This document shows, piece by piece, positions 11,377 to 23,640 of a stretch of DNA of 64,000 nucleotides. This DNA is from Rhynchospora pubera (taxonomy: Eukaryota; Streptophyta; Magnoliopsida; Poales; Cyperaceae): NCBI GenBank assembly GCA_028095005.1, contig CM051460.1, forward strand, positions 151,647,461-151,711,460, given 5' to 3'. The notes beneath the pieces were generated by a model. The model saw only the letters and a program-made list of their open reading frames with translations. It did not search any database and was not told the DNA's origin. The position numbers were made by a program, and so were the translations under genes. Positions within the stretch are counted from its first letter, which is position 1, and each line of letters begins with the position of its first letter.

Positions 11377-13700
11377 ATGGCACCGAGGGGACGAGCCAAG
11401 GGCAAAACCGACCCGTCGGACGAAGCCGATAAGGCGAAGGCGGAGGTGGTGGTGCTGACGAGCAGCGACGACGAGGAGGCGAACAGAGATTTATCTCTGG
11501 CAATCGTAGAAAAGGCGAAACAAAGCAAGGCGAAGAGAAAGAGCGTCGAGGATCCCATTGTGACCATCTCTTCTGATGATGCGGAACTGGATCAAATTGG
11601 AGGAGATAAGGCCGATGGCGAAGGGAGCAGGAAGAAGAAGCGGGTGAGGAGGAAGAAGAAGAAAGAGGGAAATGTCGTGGAGAACGAAATTGTAAGTTTC
11701 TCTACGTTGATAATTTTGGACGTAGGATTGAATTGTTAGATATTTTATGAATAAAGAAGCAGCTTTTGGCAGTTTTGAGTGGTGGTTGCGAAAGCTGGAT
11801 GGGGATCCTGTTGTAATTTCAAACCAAGTCTGTTTGGCTGTTTGATCTATTTCATTGTTTGAAAATTATATACACGTGCATTATTGTGATGTGCACCAAT
11901 TAATGAGAACAGCAAATACAGACTTAAGATGAATTACCTTCACGCAAAGATCATCAAATAAATGTAGTTTAAGGAGAATTAAATATGACCAGGGTTACTG
12001 TTTTTTTTTTTAGAAATTTTTGTATAAAACAAACCACAAAGGAACAATAAGCTAGTTAAATTCTGTTTCTCACTATCCATCTGAGGTTTGTTGGTAAGTG
12101 AAGCTAAATATTTTGTACCCTTGATTTTCAGCCTCAGGCGGTATAGCAGAACCAATAATTGCAGCCCCCTGAAGTACAATCTTCCTGCTTCTATGGCCTA
12201 TCATGTCTCCTATATATTTTTGTTGTATTTACTTTGTGGCAAATCCTTTGTTTAGGAAAATTGCTTGCTCGGTTGGTACCAGTTGATGCTGGTGACTCTG
12301 AAATGAAATTGATTGGGTTGCACAATATACACTGGAGAGAGAAACACTAACAAATTATACCATTTCCATTCTTTTTTTTTCCTTAACAAATGAACTAATA
12401 CAAGCCTTTTCATCTTATGTTACTTTTCCAGTCTCATGTTGGAGTGACAAACGAGGAAACACCAGGCACCATAGAACCTGTTCTTACTGAAGTAAATGAA
12501 GCACCAGATAACAAGATCCTTCGGAGGCTTCTTGTAAGTATCATTTATTTTTTTCTCGTTGAATTGCTTTCTGGATTATGCTTTTTGTTGAGATGCTTGC
12601 TATTTCTTATAAATTGATTTAATATACTATACAAGCAGTGGAGCTCTTTTGCTCTCTATTACAGTTTTTTTCTTTTTCCTTGGGTTTTTTGGAGTCCATT
12701 TGAAGTGGTATGGTAGCCATCAATTACAAGTTGTAGTTGAAAACTTGAACTCTAAATTCTAGCCAAAGCTTCTCAATTGCTATCAAGAAATTTTGAATAG
12801 CTATTTACCTCCGTACTGATTAACAGCGTGGAGCAAGATATTTTGACCCTGGAGAGACTTCCGTGGGGATGTGCTTCAACTGCGGCGAAGAAGGCCACAT
12901 GGCAGCTAACTGCACAGCTGAGAGGAAGAAGAAACCGTGCTTTCGCTGTGGCCAGTTTGGCCACGTTGGCAAAGATTGCACTCAGGTCTGGGCATTATAT
13001 GTGGTCATTGATTTTTTTGGGTTAGCTTGGCGTAATCTCAGTTTCAACATAGTTTAATTCTGAGGATCAAATTGCTAAAAACTGTCCCAAAGCTAGAAAA
13101 CATTATCATTGTTTTTTGTTGTGTTTGCTTTGCTTAGTTTCAGTTCCAACATAGCTTAATTGTGAGAACCAAAATGCTAAAAAGCTGCTCCAATGAAAGA
13201 AAAACTTCTTGTTTCCCTTTTGCTTGCAAAGTTGTGACATCAGATCTCGTTCATTTAGATCCCTAACTTTTTTTTCCCCCAGTTAAAAGTTATTACAATG
13301 GTTTCAACCAAAAAGGTTGAGGATGATATATCTGATTTTCTTTATTTCTGAGATATCTTTTGTGTCTTTGTGGTCTCATCTGGGATGATATCTAAATGTC
13401 CTTTGGCAGGGTCAATACTGCTATGCTTGCAAAAAGAATGGTCACAAGGCAAAAGACTGCCCTGAAAAGAACAAAAAGGAGGATTCAAAATTTTGTCTAA
13501 AGTGCTGTGGTGTGGGCCATGATATGTTTTCATGTGGAAACAACTATCCACCTGAAGACATGAAGGTACTTCCTCAGTACTAAACTGGCAACTAGCATTA
13601 TTGCCATACCTGGTATTGTTGTTATAAATATGTATATTGTACTGGTTGTAACAGTTATTGTCTCTACCACCTTGTGTGTTTGTAACAAAAAGACCTTAAC

Positions 13701-13745
<45 letters not shown>

Positions 13746-14142
13746 TTTAGCTACGGTGAGTCGCGACTCACGGACCCTCCGGTGAGTCGCGACCAATACT
13801 CCTAGATCTAGATCAAAATGACCGATCCAAACCGTCTAATATGATCTCCCTATTGAAATCTCCGTGCAAACCAAATTTTTTATTTTTTCGAAATTTTTAA
13901 GTATTTTTTTCGGATTTTTAAAAACTGATGTTTTTGAATGGTTCAAAACCAATTAGATCAACGATTTTCTAAAATTTCAAAAAAATACTTAAAAATTTTG
14001 AAAAAAATGAAAAATTTGGTCTACATGGAGATTTCAATAGGGAGATCATATTGGACGGTTTGGATCGATCATTTTGATCTAGATCTAGGAGTATTGGTCG
14101 CGACTCACCGGAGGGTCCGTGAGTCGCGACTCACCGTAGCTA

Positions 14143-14181
<39 letters not shown>

Positions 14182-17100
14182 AAACCTATTGTGCATACTA
14201 ATGTATTGAGGATTCAGTGCATACTAATTCAGATCGTTGGATCTGCTTCAAGATCCGTGCAGATTTTATCGCTGGATTGAAAAATTAACTTGTGCCTTCG
14301 TCCTTAGTTGCTCCGCTGCCGACTAAATGGTTCCTTCAGAGATTCTCACTCTCTCTCTTGCAAAATGTAAATCTAATCTGTCTCGCCTCTCTCTCTTCCG
14401 ACTCCAACTCCAACTCCTCTTCCGATCAGTCGCGACTCCAACTCCTCTAGCTCAAACCTAGTTAGTCGTGCCTTTCTCCGTCTCCAGTCAGTTACGCTTC
14501 CCTCCCAAGTCGAGGCAACCATCGCCTCTCTTTAGCGGCGCCTCTCTCCTAGCTGTGCCTCTCTCAAGCAAGTCGAGACAACAATCGCCTCTCTCTCATT
14601 GGAACTTCGAAAGGTACCCGTGCCTTTCTCACTCTCTCTCGTCCACAAGTTTTGCTCTAGAATAATAACCCTAAATTTTCAACGCTGAATTTTTTTTCAA
14701 AATAGTTTTGTTCTCCCACTTCCTCTCTCACTTTTCTTTTGTTCCTGTTTTTTTTTTCCCTTCAGAACAGTTTGGTTCATGGGTTGCAAAATTAGGTAGA
14801 TTTTTGGTTCAATTGGGTTCATGGGTTGCAACACTGCTTGATAAAATTAGGTCAAGACACACCAACTATGTATCTGGAAACTTAAAAATGTTGTTTGGTA
14901 CTGGCAGGTATGGATCAAGACACATCCAGTATGTAGCAAACTAGTTGATAAACTTATTGGTACCATACCATTATTAGTCAGAATAAAGCTAGTGTTACAT
15001 TAAATACCACTGAAATCTGCTGCAACACCATCTGCTATTTTATTGTAAGCCCCATCCAATCTCTCACTGCACTCACTCTTCTTCCAAAGATATTTGTGAT
15101 AAAATTGGGTTCGCTGGATTCAATTTCATTAGTATAATTAGGCCAGAAATTTAAGCTTGACATCTGTGATATTGCCCCTGATCTCTGGTATATTGATTAC
15201 AGGACCAAAAGCATATTCATATTATTACAAGATCAGTTCAGCTAGTGGCCCAGCATGCTACAAGCCTTCGACACAAAAAGGTCTAAAATTTTACTATCTG
15301 GCTCTAATCTCTGTCTCTTTGGAAAGAAAAATGCGAAAGTGTCATATCAAATAAAAATTGCCAAATTGTGGATATATATGCAAGAGTAACTTATCTTGGT
15401 TTTAAAAAAAAAAGTAGAGAGATAACAAACTTCTTAAAGAACATTAAAGGTACCATAGAAGATGACGAGTGGGACCAGATACTTTGGCTTTTATTGCTTT
15501 TGTCAATTTAAGTTTCTGATGAAAAATAACAAATTTAAATTGCTTACTAATAAATAATTACACTATATGAGGTCAGTGGAGAAGATGAAGGGAAGGGGAA
15601 GAAAAAACATTATGGAGATGGCAACAATGAGTCTTGTGGAAACGATTTTAGTGGAGAAGAAGACGATAGTATAGAGGATTTCAGTGGAGAAGAAGATGAT
15701 AGAGAAGAGAGTGACTAAGTATATTTTGTGATTAGGGAATTCTTTGGGGTAATTTTGTAAAAATGACCAAGTATTGCATTTTGTTTATATGACAGAAAAT
15801 GGTTGGATGTCTTGGCTATACTGAAATCAAATATTGTATTTTGTTTTTATTGAAATCAAATATTAGATGTATGGATGTATGGAATATGGATTAATGGCAG
15901 ATTCTGAAATCAAATATTATCTTGTATGCGTTTCAGGGCTGTGTATATAATGTGTTTCAGTACTGAAAGGTAAACAGCTCAAAATGGTTGTCTTCCTGAA
16001 TCAGCGGCTCAAATATTTGCTAAAGACTATAACACCTTTTTAAATAGTTGCTTTATTGTATGCGTGTTTGGTTTCATATGTACATTATTCCCAACCATGC
16101 TCTTGAACTACTTACTCAAGACAGAACATTTATTATAAAGGAGAAGAGATAATAGGATCAGAACAACAAAGAAGAACACTAAAACAAGTACATTAATTAG
16201 CATTCTAAACATGGTAGAAAATAGAAACATATACATAAACTTCATTCTAAACATGGTAGAAAATAGAAGCAGGTACATAGAAATTTCATTCTATTCAATC
16301 TTCTAACAAAACAACAAGAAGAACACTAAAGCACCTTCTTTTTAAAGTACAAAATCATTAGTTCTATAAAATTCTTCCATCACAAGATTTAAAATAATGA
16401 AAAATGTGCAAAATTACATCAAAGAATCTCTATCAAAAGAACCTTCTACCAGGATTATATAAGTCGTCCATGCGGTTCTCAAAACGGTCAGCTCGTTACA
16501 ATCACAAAGTGGAAAACCATTACATTTGATGAGCCTTCCATGGAGCTAGAATCTACAAGAGATGGAGGTTCATTAGAAACAGAAAATAAAATCAGTTCAA
16601 GCAACTGGCGGGAATAATCCTGTGAGTTTCTAGCTGACCCTTTTACTGACACTACCCTATTGGAACCTCTACTGGTAAAACTACCATAAAAACAGAAAGA
16701 CAGAAAATTAAATTAAACTAAGAAAATAAACTAAAAGAAATAGACTACTGGTTCATAAACTAACAAAAAAGGAAGTGCTAATTTGAACATATTTGAACCC
16801 AATTTCTAGATGTAAATACAACATTTAATGGATAGACATAAACTACTGGTTCATAACTGCTACTGGTTAAAACATATTTGAACCCAATTCAACTAATAAC
16901 AGTAGCAATTAACCAATTTATTGCATATATTTGAACCTAATTTCACCAATTAATTAAGCAATTGTAAAAATTGAACCCAATTGCAAAAAAATCTCAATTT
17001 CAACCTAGTTTTGCAACCCATGAACCAAACTCATGATAACTCAAAACGTGCCCATGTAAGAAATGCGCCCATATAAATCAAACAATGCGTTTATACAAAT

Positions 17101-17654
17101 GCAACAGAAATGCAAACCCATAACTCAAAACGAGTAGCAAATTTATCATCATCAATAGAAATGTGCCCATGTAAATCTAGGGTTTTGGTTCTAGATTAAC
17201 CCATTGCAGATTCATTTAATTGAGAGAAGGAGAGAATTACCTGGAAGCTTCAATTATTTTGCGATTCAGCTTATCAGCGAGCGATTCGGCGATTCATTGA
17301 TCCAGAGCTTCATCAGAGAGGTAAGAGAGAGGAGTGAGTTCAAAGAGCGATTCGTCAACGATTCGTCAGAGAGGTCAGAGAGCGACACGATTCGTCAGCG
17401 ATTTGTCGAGAGAGGTGAGAGAGAGGAACGAAGATGACTGAGTTCTAGGTTTTCATTTTTCGTTGTTTGAGAGAGAGAAAGAGAGAAGAACGAAGAGGAG
17501 AACCATTTCGACAGAGGCGCAGAGCAAAATAAGGAGAAAGGCACAAGTTATTTTTTTAATCTAGCGATAAAATCTGCACGGATCTTGAAGCAGATCCAAC
17601 GATCTGAAATAGTATGCACTGAAACCATAATACATTAGTATGCACAATAGGTTT

Positions 17655-17714
<60 letters not shown>

Positions 17715-19677
17715 TTGGCTAAAGTATACTCCAGCATACGGATCAAACCCGTATGCTAGAGTCGTTTCTGAAAATCTAAAATTCAAACAGTCGATCCAAA
17801 CCGTTCAACTTGTTCTCCATGTAAAAATATCCTTCAAGACCAAATTTTACATTTTTTCGAATTTTTTTGCTATATATTATGCTATTTTTAAATTGAAGGG
17901 CCAGAAATACTCCTTTACAACTCCTTTACAATGTTTTTTTAAAATAACATAATATATAGTAAAAAAATTCGAAAAAATATAAATTTTAGTTTCCTAGGAG
18001 ATTTCAATATGGAGAACAATTTGAAAGTTTCGGATCGATTGTATGCATTTTAGATTGTGAGAAACGACTCCAGCATACAGGCTATCTATATGCTGGAGTA
18101 TACTTTAGCCAATCTCTATATATATATATATATATATTTCCTTACTTTCATTGAAAACATCATTCTGAATTTTTTACGTAATTTGTTGTAACATGCTATT
18201 TAGGGGGATGGGGATTGGTGAATATTTCTAAGCACGGTATCTAATAATATCGTATGATTTTAGATATTTAAATCATATTTATAGTGATTATATTATTGTC
18301 ACATTTATGTATCGTGTAAGTGTTGACACTTAGCACAACTCCAGGAAGTTTCTGGTTTTCTCTCCATATGATTAATTTGAATTTAAAGTTAAAGGACTTC
18401 CTAGTAATTGGTTATTGTAAGTTGTGCCTATTTAGATTGACTATTGGTACCTGATGATTATTAATTATTTTTTGATGGAAATCAACAAGAAATATGTAGC
18501 TATACTCAACTTTTCTTAACAAATGAACTTCTACAGGAGATTCAATGCTATGTCTGCAAAAGGGAAGAACATCTGTGCTGCACTGTTGCACCTGATAGTT
18601 CTCCGAAAGTAGTCTCTTGTTACAATTGTGCAGAATTGGGCCACACTGGAGCTGTGAGTTGCTGCTCAATTTCTGTTTAGTTATCTTCTTTACTTGCAGC
18701 TTTGAGATTTTTGTTAGTAAATCTTGTGTGTGTGTGTGTGTGTGTTTTTTTATGAATAGGGATGTGCAAAGCCAAGACGAGAAAATGGTACAGTTGTACC
18801 TCCTATCTTATGCTACAAGTGTGGTGAAGAAGGCCATTTTGCTCGTGGCTGTAGAATAACTAACAAGGTAAATCATTTAGGTCCCGTTTGGATCGTATGG
18901 GAATAGGAGGAATAGCTTCTTCCTAGGCGTAAATTTATTATAAACAATCCAAACTCTTCACAAAGTTACACACCTCCCAATACTTTCCACCTGGGAATAG
19001 GTTATTCCTCTTATTCCTAAGCAATCCAAACGGAGCCTTAGATGCATTTTTTTTTCTTTTCTTGTTACAGCTAGTGCTTAGAAATTGTCATTGAAGATGC
19101 TACATTTTATGTGCCTATGAGTTTAATGAGTATGATGTTAACAATCAGCATACAATGACAGGGCCATAAACCACTATTAATAGCCACTTGTTATCGGTGC
19201 TATCACAGGGTACTAATATAAGCTCTGCTCCTGTTATACTTTCTGATATTTGAAACTTTTTTACAGTCTATAGTCAGATCTGTACTAGGCATAACTCCTA
19301 AAAGCAATAAATCCAAGATGAAAGAGAGGGAGAAGAAATTTGGGTTTAGATCAGCGCCTGAAGAAAAGAAGGGTATTAAAAGGAAAGGCCATCATGATAG
19401 AAGAGGAAGCTTTAGTACCACTCCAAAATCACGAGGAAAAGGTGGGATTACAGATTTTCGAAGTGATATTTCATCATCTTCTTCACCAAAGAAATACAAG
19501 CTCAAAAGCTGGAGCCCAAAGGAGAGGAGCTACGAAAATTACGGCCATCGAAGGGATTATTCAACCCCATATTCATCAGAGAAGCGGCATTGGCAGGGAT
19601 ATCACCAGAATCAATATAAGCCCAGGTATACAGAATCAAGATATTCGAATTCACAAACCCGTTTTGCACAATCTTAG
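11377..19677 (+). CDS. CCHC zinc-knuckle protein, AIR1/AIR2 (TRAMP)-like
   Basis: Likely nuclear RNA-binding subunit equivalent to yeast AIR1/AIR2, which guide the TRAMP polyadenylation complex to RNAs for exosome decay. Seven exons: 11377-11691, 12432-12533, 12827-12985, 13410-13565, 18537-18653, 18760-18867 and 19267-19677. Every exon length is a multiple of three (phase-0 introns), for 455 residues in total. The N-terminus is acidic and Lys/Arg-rich (TSSDDEE, RKKKRVRRKKKK). Seven knuckles follow: CFNCGEEGHMAANC, CFRCGQFGHVGKDC, CYACKKNGHKAKDC, CLKCCGVGHDMFSC, CYVCKREEHLCC (non-canonical spacing), CYNCAELGHTGAGC and CYKCGEEGHFARGC. The C-terminus is basic and rich in Ser, Tyr and Arg. Intron 4 is 4971 bp because of transposon insertions, and intron 6 holds a MITE. 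The family is clear from the knuckle series; the TRAMP role is inferred from homologues. Confidence 0.9.
13745..14145. mobile_element. 401-bp foldback element in (TA)n, copy 1
   Basis: Both halves are near-perfect inverted copies. The left end GTTTAGCTACGGTGAGTCGC is matched by the complement of the right end at 14145, and pairing continues almost to the centre (AAATTTTTAAGTATTTTTTT against AAAAAAATACTTAAAAATTT). Each end carries the short palindrome TGAGTCGCGACTCA. There is no ORF of significance. A diverged relative lies at 49791-50178, and its inner arms resemble those of the element at 17711-18116. Confidence 0.9.
14178..17658. mobile_element. ~3.5-kb long-TIR element in (TA)n
   Basis: The left end starts GAGAAAACCTATTGTGCATA and the right end, complemented, starts identically. 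The inverted repeats run about 120 bp with few mismatches and then fade over another ~40 bp into CT-rich sequence. The interior has no recognisable transposase. It holds a 48-codon acidic C-terminal-like ORF end at 15572-15718 (two SGEEDD repeats) and a charged ORF at 17204-17437. Long TIRs fit a non-autonomous Mutator-like element that may have captured gene fragments. Any target duplication is hidden by the TA tracts. Confidence 0.8.
17711..18116. mobile_element. 406-bp foldback element in (TA)n, second family
   Basis: The left end GAGATTGGCTAAAGTATACT is exactly mirrored by the right end AGTATACTTTAGCCAATCTC. The arms stay similar inward (CTCCAGCATAC, then GATCCAAACCGTTC). Size and inner-arm sequence (GATCCAAACCGT, TTTTTTCGAA) resemble the 401-bp element at 13745, although the terminal ~60 bp differ, which suggests sister families. 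It is non-coding. Confidence 0.9.
18880..19037. mobile_element. 158-bp Tourist-like MITE in intron 6
   Basis: Inverted ends GGTCCCGTTTGGATCGTATG and, complemented, GGCTCCGTTTGGATTGCTTA are flanked on both sides by TTA (18877-18879 and 19038-19040). A 3-bp TTA/TAA duplication is the signature of PIF/Harbinger elements and their Tourist MITEs. The internal words ATTATAAACAATCCAAACTC and CACAAAGTTACACAC recur in the element cut by the right window edge at 63908. Confidence 0.88.
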
Positions 19678-20990
19678 GTGCAAGTTTGTTTTCTTTACGA
19701 TTATAATATTAATTGAAGAGAACTAGGAGGGTTATATGATGAATTAGCTATAAGTTGAGGCCGCAACGCATGTATTTATTTATATTCTGAGTAGCCCATT
19801 ATTTTTCCCTGTCATATGTTACTTGTTTTTTTTTTATTTTTTTTTCTTTTAAGGTATATCCTGAAATTACTTTTTAGAAAATTTCCACTGTTCTGTGGAA
19901 CAAATTGTATTCATTGGCAGGTCAGGTTATGCTAAGTTATTTTGATTTCTTGTGGTTATTAATGTTGATGCCAGAAATGGCAGGGGAAAAAAGAGTTTCT
20001 GAAAGTACTGTGTTTTTTTTCAATCTTATTAGCCAATTTATCTTATAAGACTAGAAAGCTTCGGATGCTAATTGACATAAAAGGAAGTCTTGTATTCATT
20101 GCATGGCAATATGCCATGAGACATGAGGCAGTTGTTGGTGTTCCAGTACAAGGTACAAGGCACTGTAATGAGAAGTTTGCACGATCAGTTCAGTTGCTAG
20201 TCGCACCAATCACAAAAGCAACTCCCTCTTTGATGATACTGATTACAATCTGTGTCATGTATTTTAAATTTTAAAATTTTATTGCTGTTGACTCTCAACT
20301 TGTGAAGTGTCAGCTATGATGGATAAGACCAAAATAGTAAGGTATGTCAACTGTGCTCTTGTTGATTTGGACAAAAAAATTTTCCTCCTAATTATAGGTG
20401 TGTTCATGCAAAGAGCAATAATTATAGTATTAAGATTTCTGTGACATTAAAATTGTAATACTACATGAATTAAAATACAAATTGCCATAATAGGATTTTA
20501 CATGAGCTTGGAAAAGCTGAAATCATTGGTGAGATCAGGAAGCCCTTTGCAATAATATCACATCGACTTGTCAGCTTTTTTAAGATACGAAACAATAATT
20601 ATCCGTCTCTTTGCAATATGTACAAATCAATAATTTCGACCGATGTTAGATGAGTAAATAAATCCATCAATCTAATATATGGGTAATGCGAGTGCAAAAT
20701 TTCGACATAGTGTAAATTGCCATTTGACAGCTACTCCTAAAATTTCCATCTGCAAATTATCGTTCAATCTGCAATTCTGCATTGGTCAATTGCCAGAATT
20801 GTATATTTGTTGTTGGGTCACTAGCCTTTCTATCTGCGTGCATCTGCATCAGACTACCTTGGTCTACAAATCAGATACAGTTTTACAAAGGAAACATCAT
20901 TTGGTTATACCTTCATCTAACTTTTGGACTATTGAATGGATCTATTTCTCCTGTGTATGTATTTATTTTTCTTCCACTTTTTCTTTACAA
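19678..20990. other. 3' flank of the knuckle gene; nothing further recognised
   Basis: Probable 3' UTR of the CCHC gene (T-rich, to roughly 19920), then AT-rich sequence with only short ORFs that show no family resemblance. Confidence 0.5.
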
Positions 20991-22049
20991 AAGTAATAAA
21001 AAAACGGATATCCTATGTAACATCCTAAGGATGTGCCATCCTGTCATCCTTACGGGCTGAAACCCATTAATTTTTCGTAGTCACGTGCATCTCATGTGAG
21101 ACAATTAAATACCTCTCAAATCTTTCCGTAAATTCATCTACTCCCATTAATCTTTCTCTCTCAACGAGCCGGTGTGCTCTTTCTCTCTCTACGAAGCCAG
21201 TGCGCTCTTTCTCTCTCTACCGGATCTCACACGTTGTCAGACCAAACCTCTCTCCATCTTTCTCTCTCCTTCCAGATCTGACCTCTCTCTTCTCTTAGCT
21301 TTGCCATGGCAGCGATGGACCTCCGTCGCGAGGAAGATAGATCTTTGTCAGAGTCACCTCCTTCCTCGCAACGAAGTAGGCGCCACCTCCTTCCTCGCAA
21401 CGAAGATAGGTTTGCTCAGTTAAGATTTGAGAAGATATCGCTAAGGTACTCTATCTCCTTCTCAGATCTGAAGCAATCGAGTTTCTCGCCATGGTCGTAT
21501 GTTCTATTTGATCGTTTTCCTTAACTCTTGACATGCCCTTTAGTAGTTCTTGCCTAGTCATCCAGCTAAGATGAGATGGTTTCTATAAAATACGAAAATA
21601 TCCCGAGCAAATAGAAAGAAAACGGACAAGCTTAAAAAGAGGCTTTCTCAGGAGGCAAAGCAAAAAGATGCTTTCCAATCCAATATACTTTTGAACAGAC
21701 AATGGAGTGGTGACGTTAGCGAGATCGCTAATTCAAATGCTATTGCTATCGATATTTTTCATATTTAAGGTATTTTTCTTAATCGATGTCAATTTTGTTT
21801 AATTGTTGTTGTATGTTCTAAAGTTTGCTTTAACAATTGAGATGCATAATTTAACATTATTCAAAATCAGAACTAGATTTTACAATCGTTTGAATTTAAT
21901 TATACTTATTACATTAATGCAAATCTAAATTGCACAATTCATCATATCACATTTGAACTGAATTGAGTTTGAGTTGAGGTTGAATCAGTGATTGAAAATA
22001 TAAGAACTATTAAATTAGTGATTTATACTGAGCTATACTCTAGTGGTTG

Positions 22050-23640
22050 AAGGGAGTAAATATATTGTGCCAGAGGAGTAAATATATTGTTTCTTTTGTG
22101 GATATATTGTGCAAGAGAGTAAATATATTGTACAAGGGAGTAAATATATTGTGTCAGGGAGTAATTAATTACATCTATGGGTGTATCTATCTAAGATAAT
22201 TGTCTATATAAATAACACTGATTGCTTTGATGTCATTTACTAAGAAGTAAATAAATAATCCTGAGGGAGTAAATAAATAAGCTAGAGGGAGTACTAATAA
22301 AAACTGATTTCTTTATTTATCTTGCAGCATTCTTTAGTTGATATGACATTATCAGGTTAATTTTGATCTTTAGACTTATACAAAAGAAAGGGAATAGATC
22401 CATTTATCTAGATTTTATAATCTTAATTCCTCATAATTAAAAAAAAATTAGAAATGATTCATTTATTTAAGATATTTTGATGCCAATTAGTTGATATTTT
22501 CTCATGAAACAGTTCAATCCCTAAAATATTCATGCGTTGTACATGAATGATACTTAATTAATGGTTAAATTACTATTGCTTAGCTTAACATTTAAGATAT
22601 TTTCATTATTATATCTCGTAAATAAAATAATGTTTTGATCTTTTCTGCAATGGTTAAATTACTAAATATCTTGTACTCTATCACAGTTGATTTGATGAAA
22701 GTTGTTAATACTGCCATCATTTGCAATGCAAAGATCGATATGTTGGGAAAAGCTAGTTATTTCTCATACATTGGCTAAGAAGAAAGTTGAATCCTCGAAT
22801 GTCTACAAGAGCACTAATCATGTTGTAAACTCCACTGATATAATCAAGTTCCTAATGAGAGGTGTCACAGAAAATGTAAGCTTCATCCTTAATAGAGATA
22901 TTGATTATTAGTAATTTTTGTTCTTATTTGTTACAAGTGTAGTTATTTTAGAATAAGAGAGTGAATAAATTATGTAATGGAGTATATATTTAGAAAGATA
23001 ATTATTAGTTTGTTTTGTATTTTCTTTTTTTATTATTTTTTTTTGCAAGTGTAGTTTTCTTAGAATAAGAGAGTAACTATATATATATCGTAAGGGAGTA
23101 TATATTAAACCGATGAATTATTAATGAGTTATGTATGTTTTTTATACGTGTGTAGTTAACTTAAAATAAGGGAGTAAATATATATTGTAAGGAGAGTATA
23201 TATTAAGAGAATATATATCTTGAAGGAGGGAGTAGTTATAGTTAATCAAGGGAGTAAATAATACAATTAAGGAGTAAATATTACAAATAAAGGGGTATAT
23301 ATATGTTGAATGAGGGAGTACATATTACTATTAAGGGAGTATACATCTTGAATTAAGGAGTACATATAGTTGATCAAGGGAGTAAATATTACAAATAAGG
23401 AGTATGTATTCTGAACGATGGAGCACATATTAGAATTAAGGGAGTGAATATTAGAACTAAGGGAGTATATATCTTTATTCTTTAATGAAGGTATATATTA
23501 TGTATTATAACTAATATGGAGTAAAATATGTTCAACATTAGATTATAATTTCCTAACCGAGTATATATTAATAATTATGGAGTTTAAACATATTAAATAA
23601 GGGGAGTATGTATTCTATGGTTTTATTAAAGACAGAATAA
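22050..23640 (+). repeat. Irregular array of GGGAGTAAATA/GGGAGTATATA motifs
   Basis: Dozens of copies of a short word, (A)GGGAGTA followed by AATA, TATA or CATA, spaced irregularly at 15-50 bp. The density is highest from 23150 to 23500. The reverse-complement form (TATATACTCCC) dominates 24840-25620. Confidence 0.85.

Larger units (their letters stand above)
13704..18140. repeat. Four (TA)n tracts separating three elements in intron 4
   Basis: Pure TA microsatellite tracts lie at about 13704-13742, 14146-14177, 17659-17710 and 18117-18139. Each tract directly abuts the end of one or two inverted-repeat elements. The arrangement reads TA tract, element, TA tract, element, TA tract, element, TA tract. 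Confidence 0.95.

Noticed and set aside
12827..13565. Retroelement gag as source of the CCHC knuckles
   Set aside because: Seven knuckles spread over five phase-0 exons with a nuclear-type basic/acidic N-terminus are not gag-like; the AIR family fits. A true gag knuckle occurs only at about 32139-32180.
20065..20274. 69-codon ORF after the knuckle gene
   Set aside because: No recognisable domain, no leader or splice context; probably chance in 3' flanking DNA.
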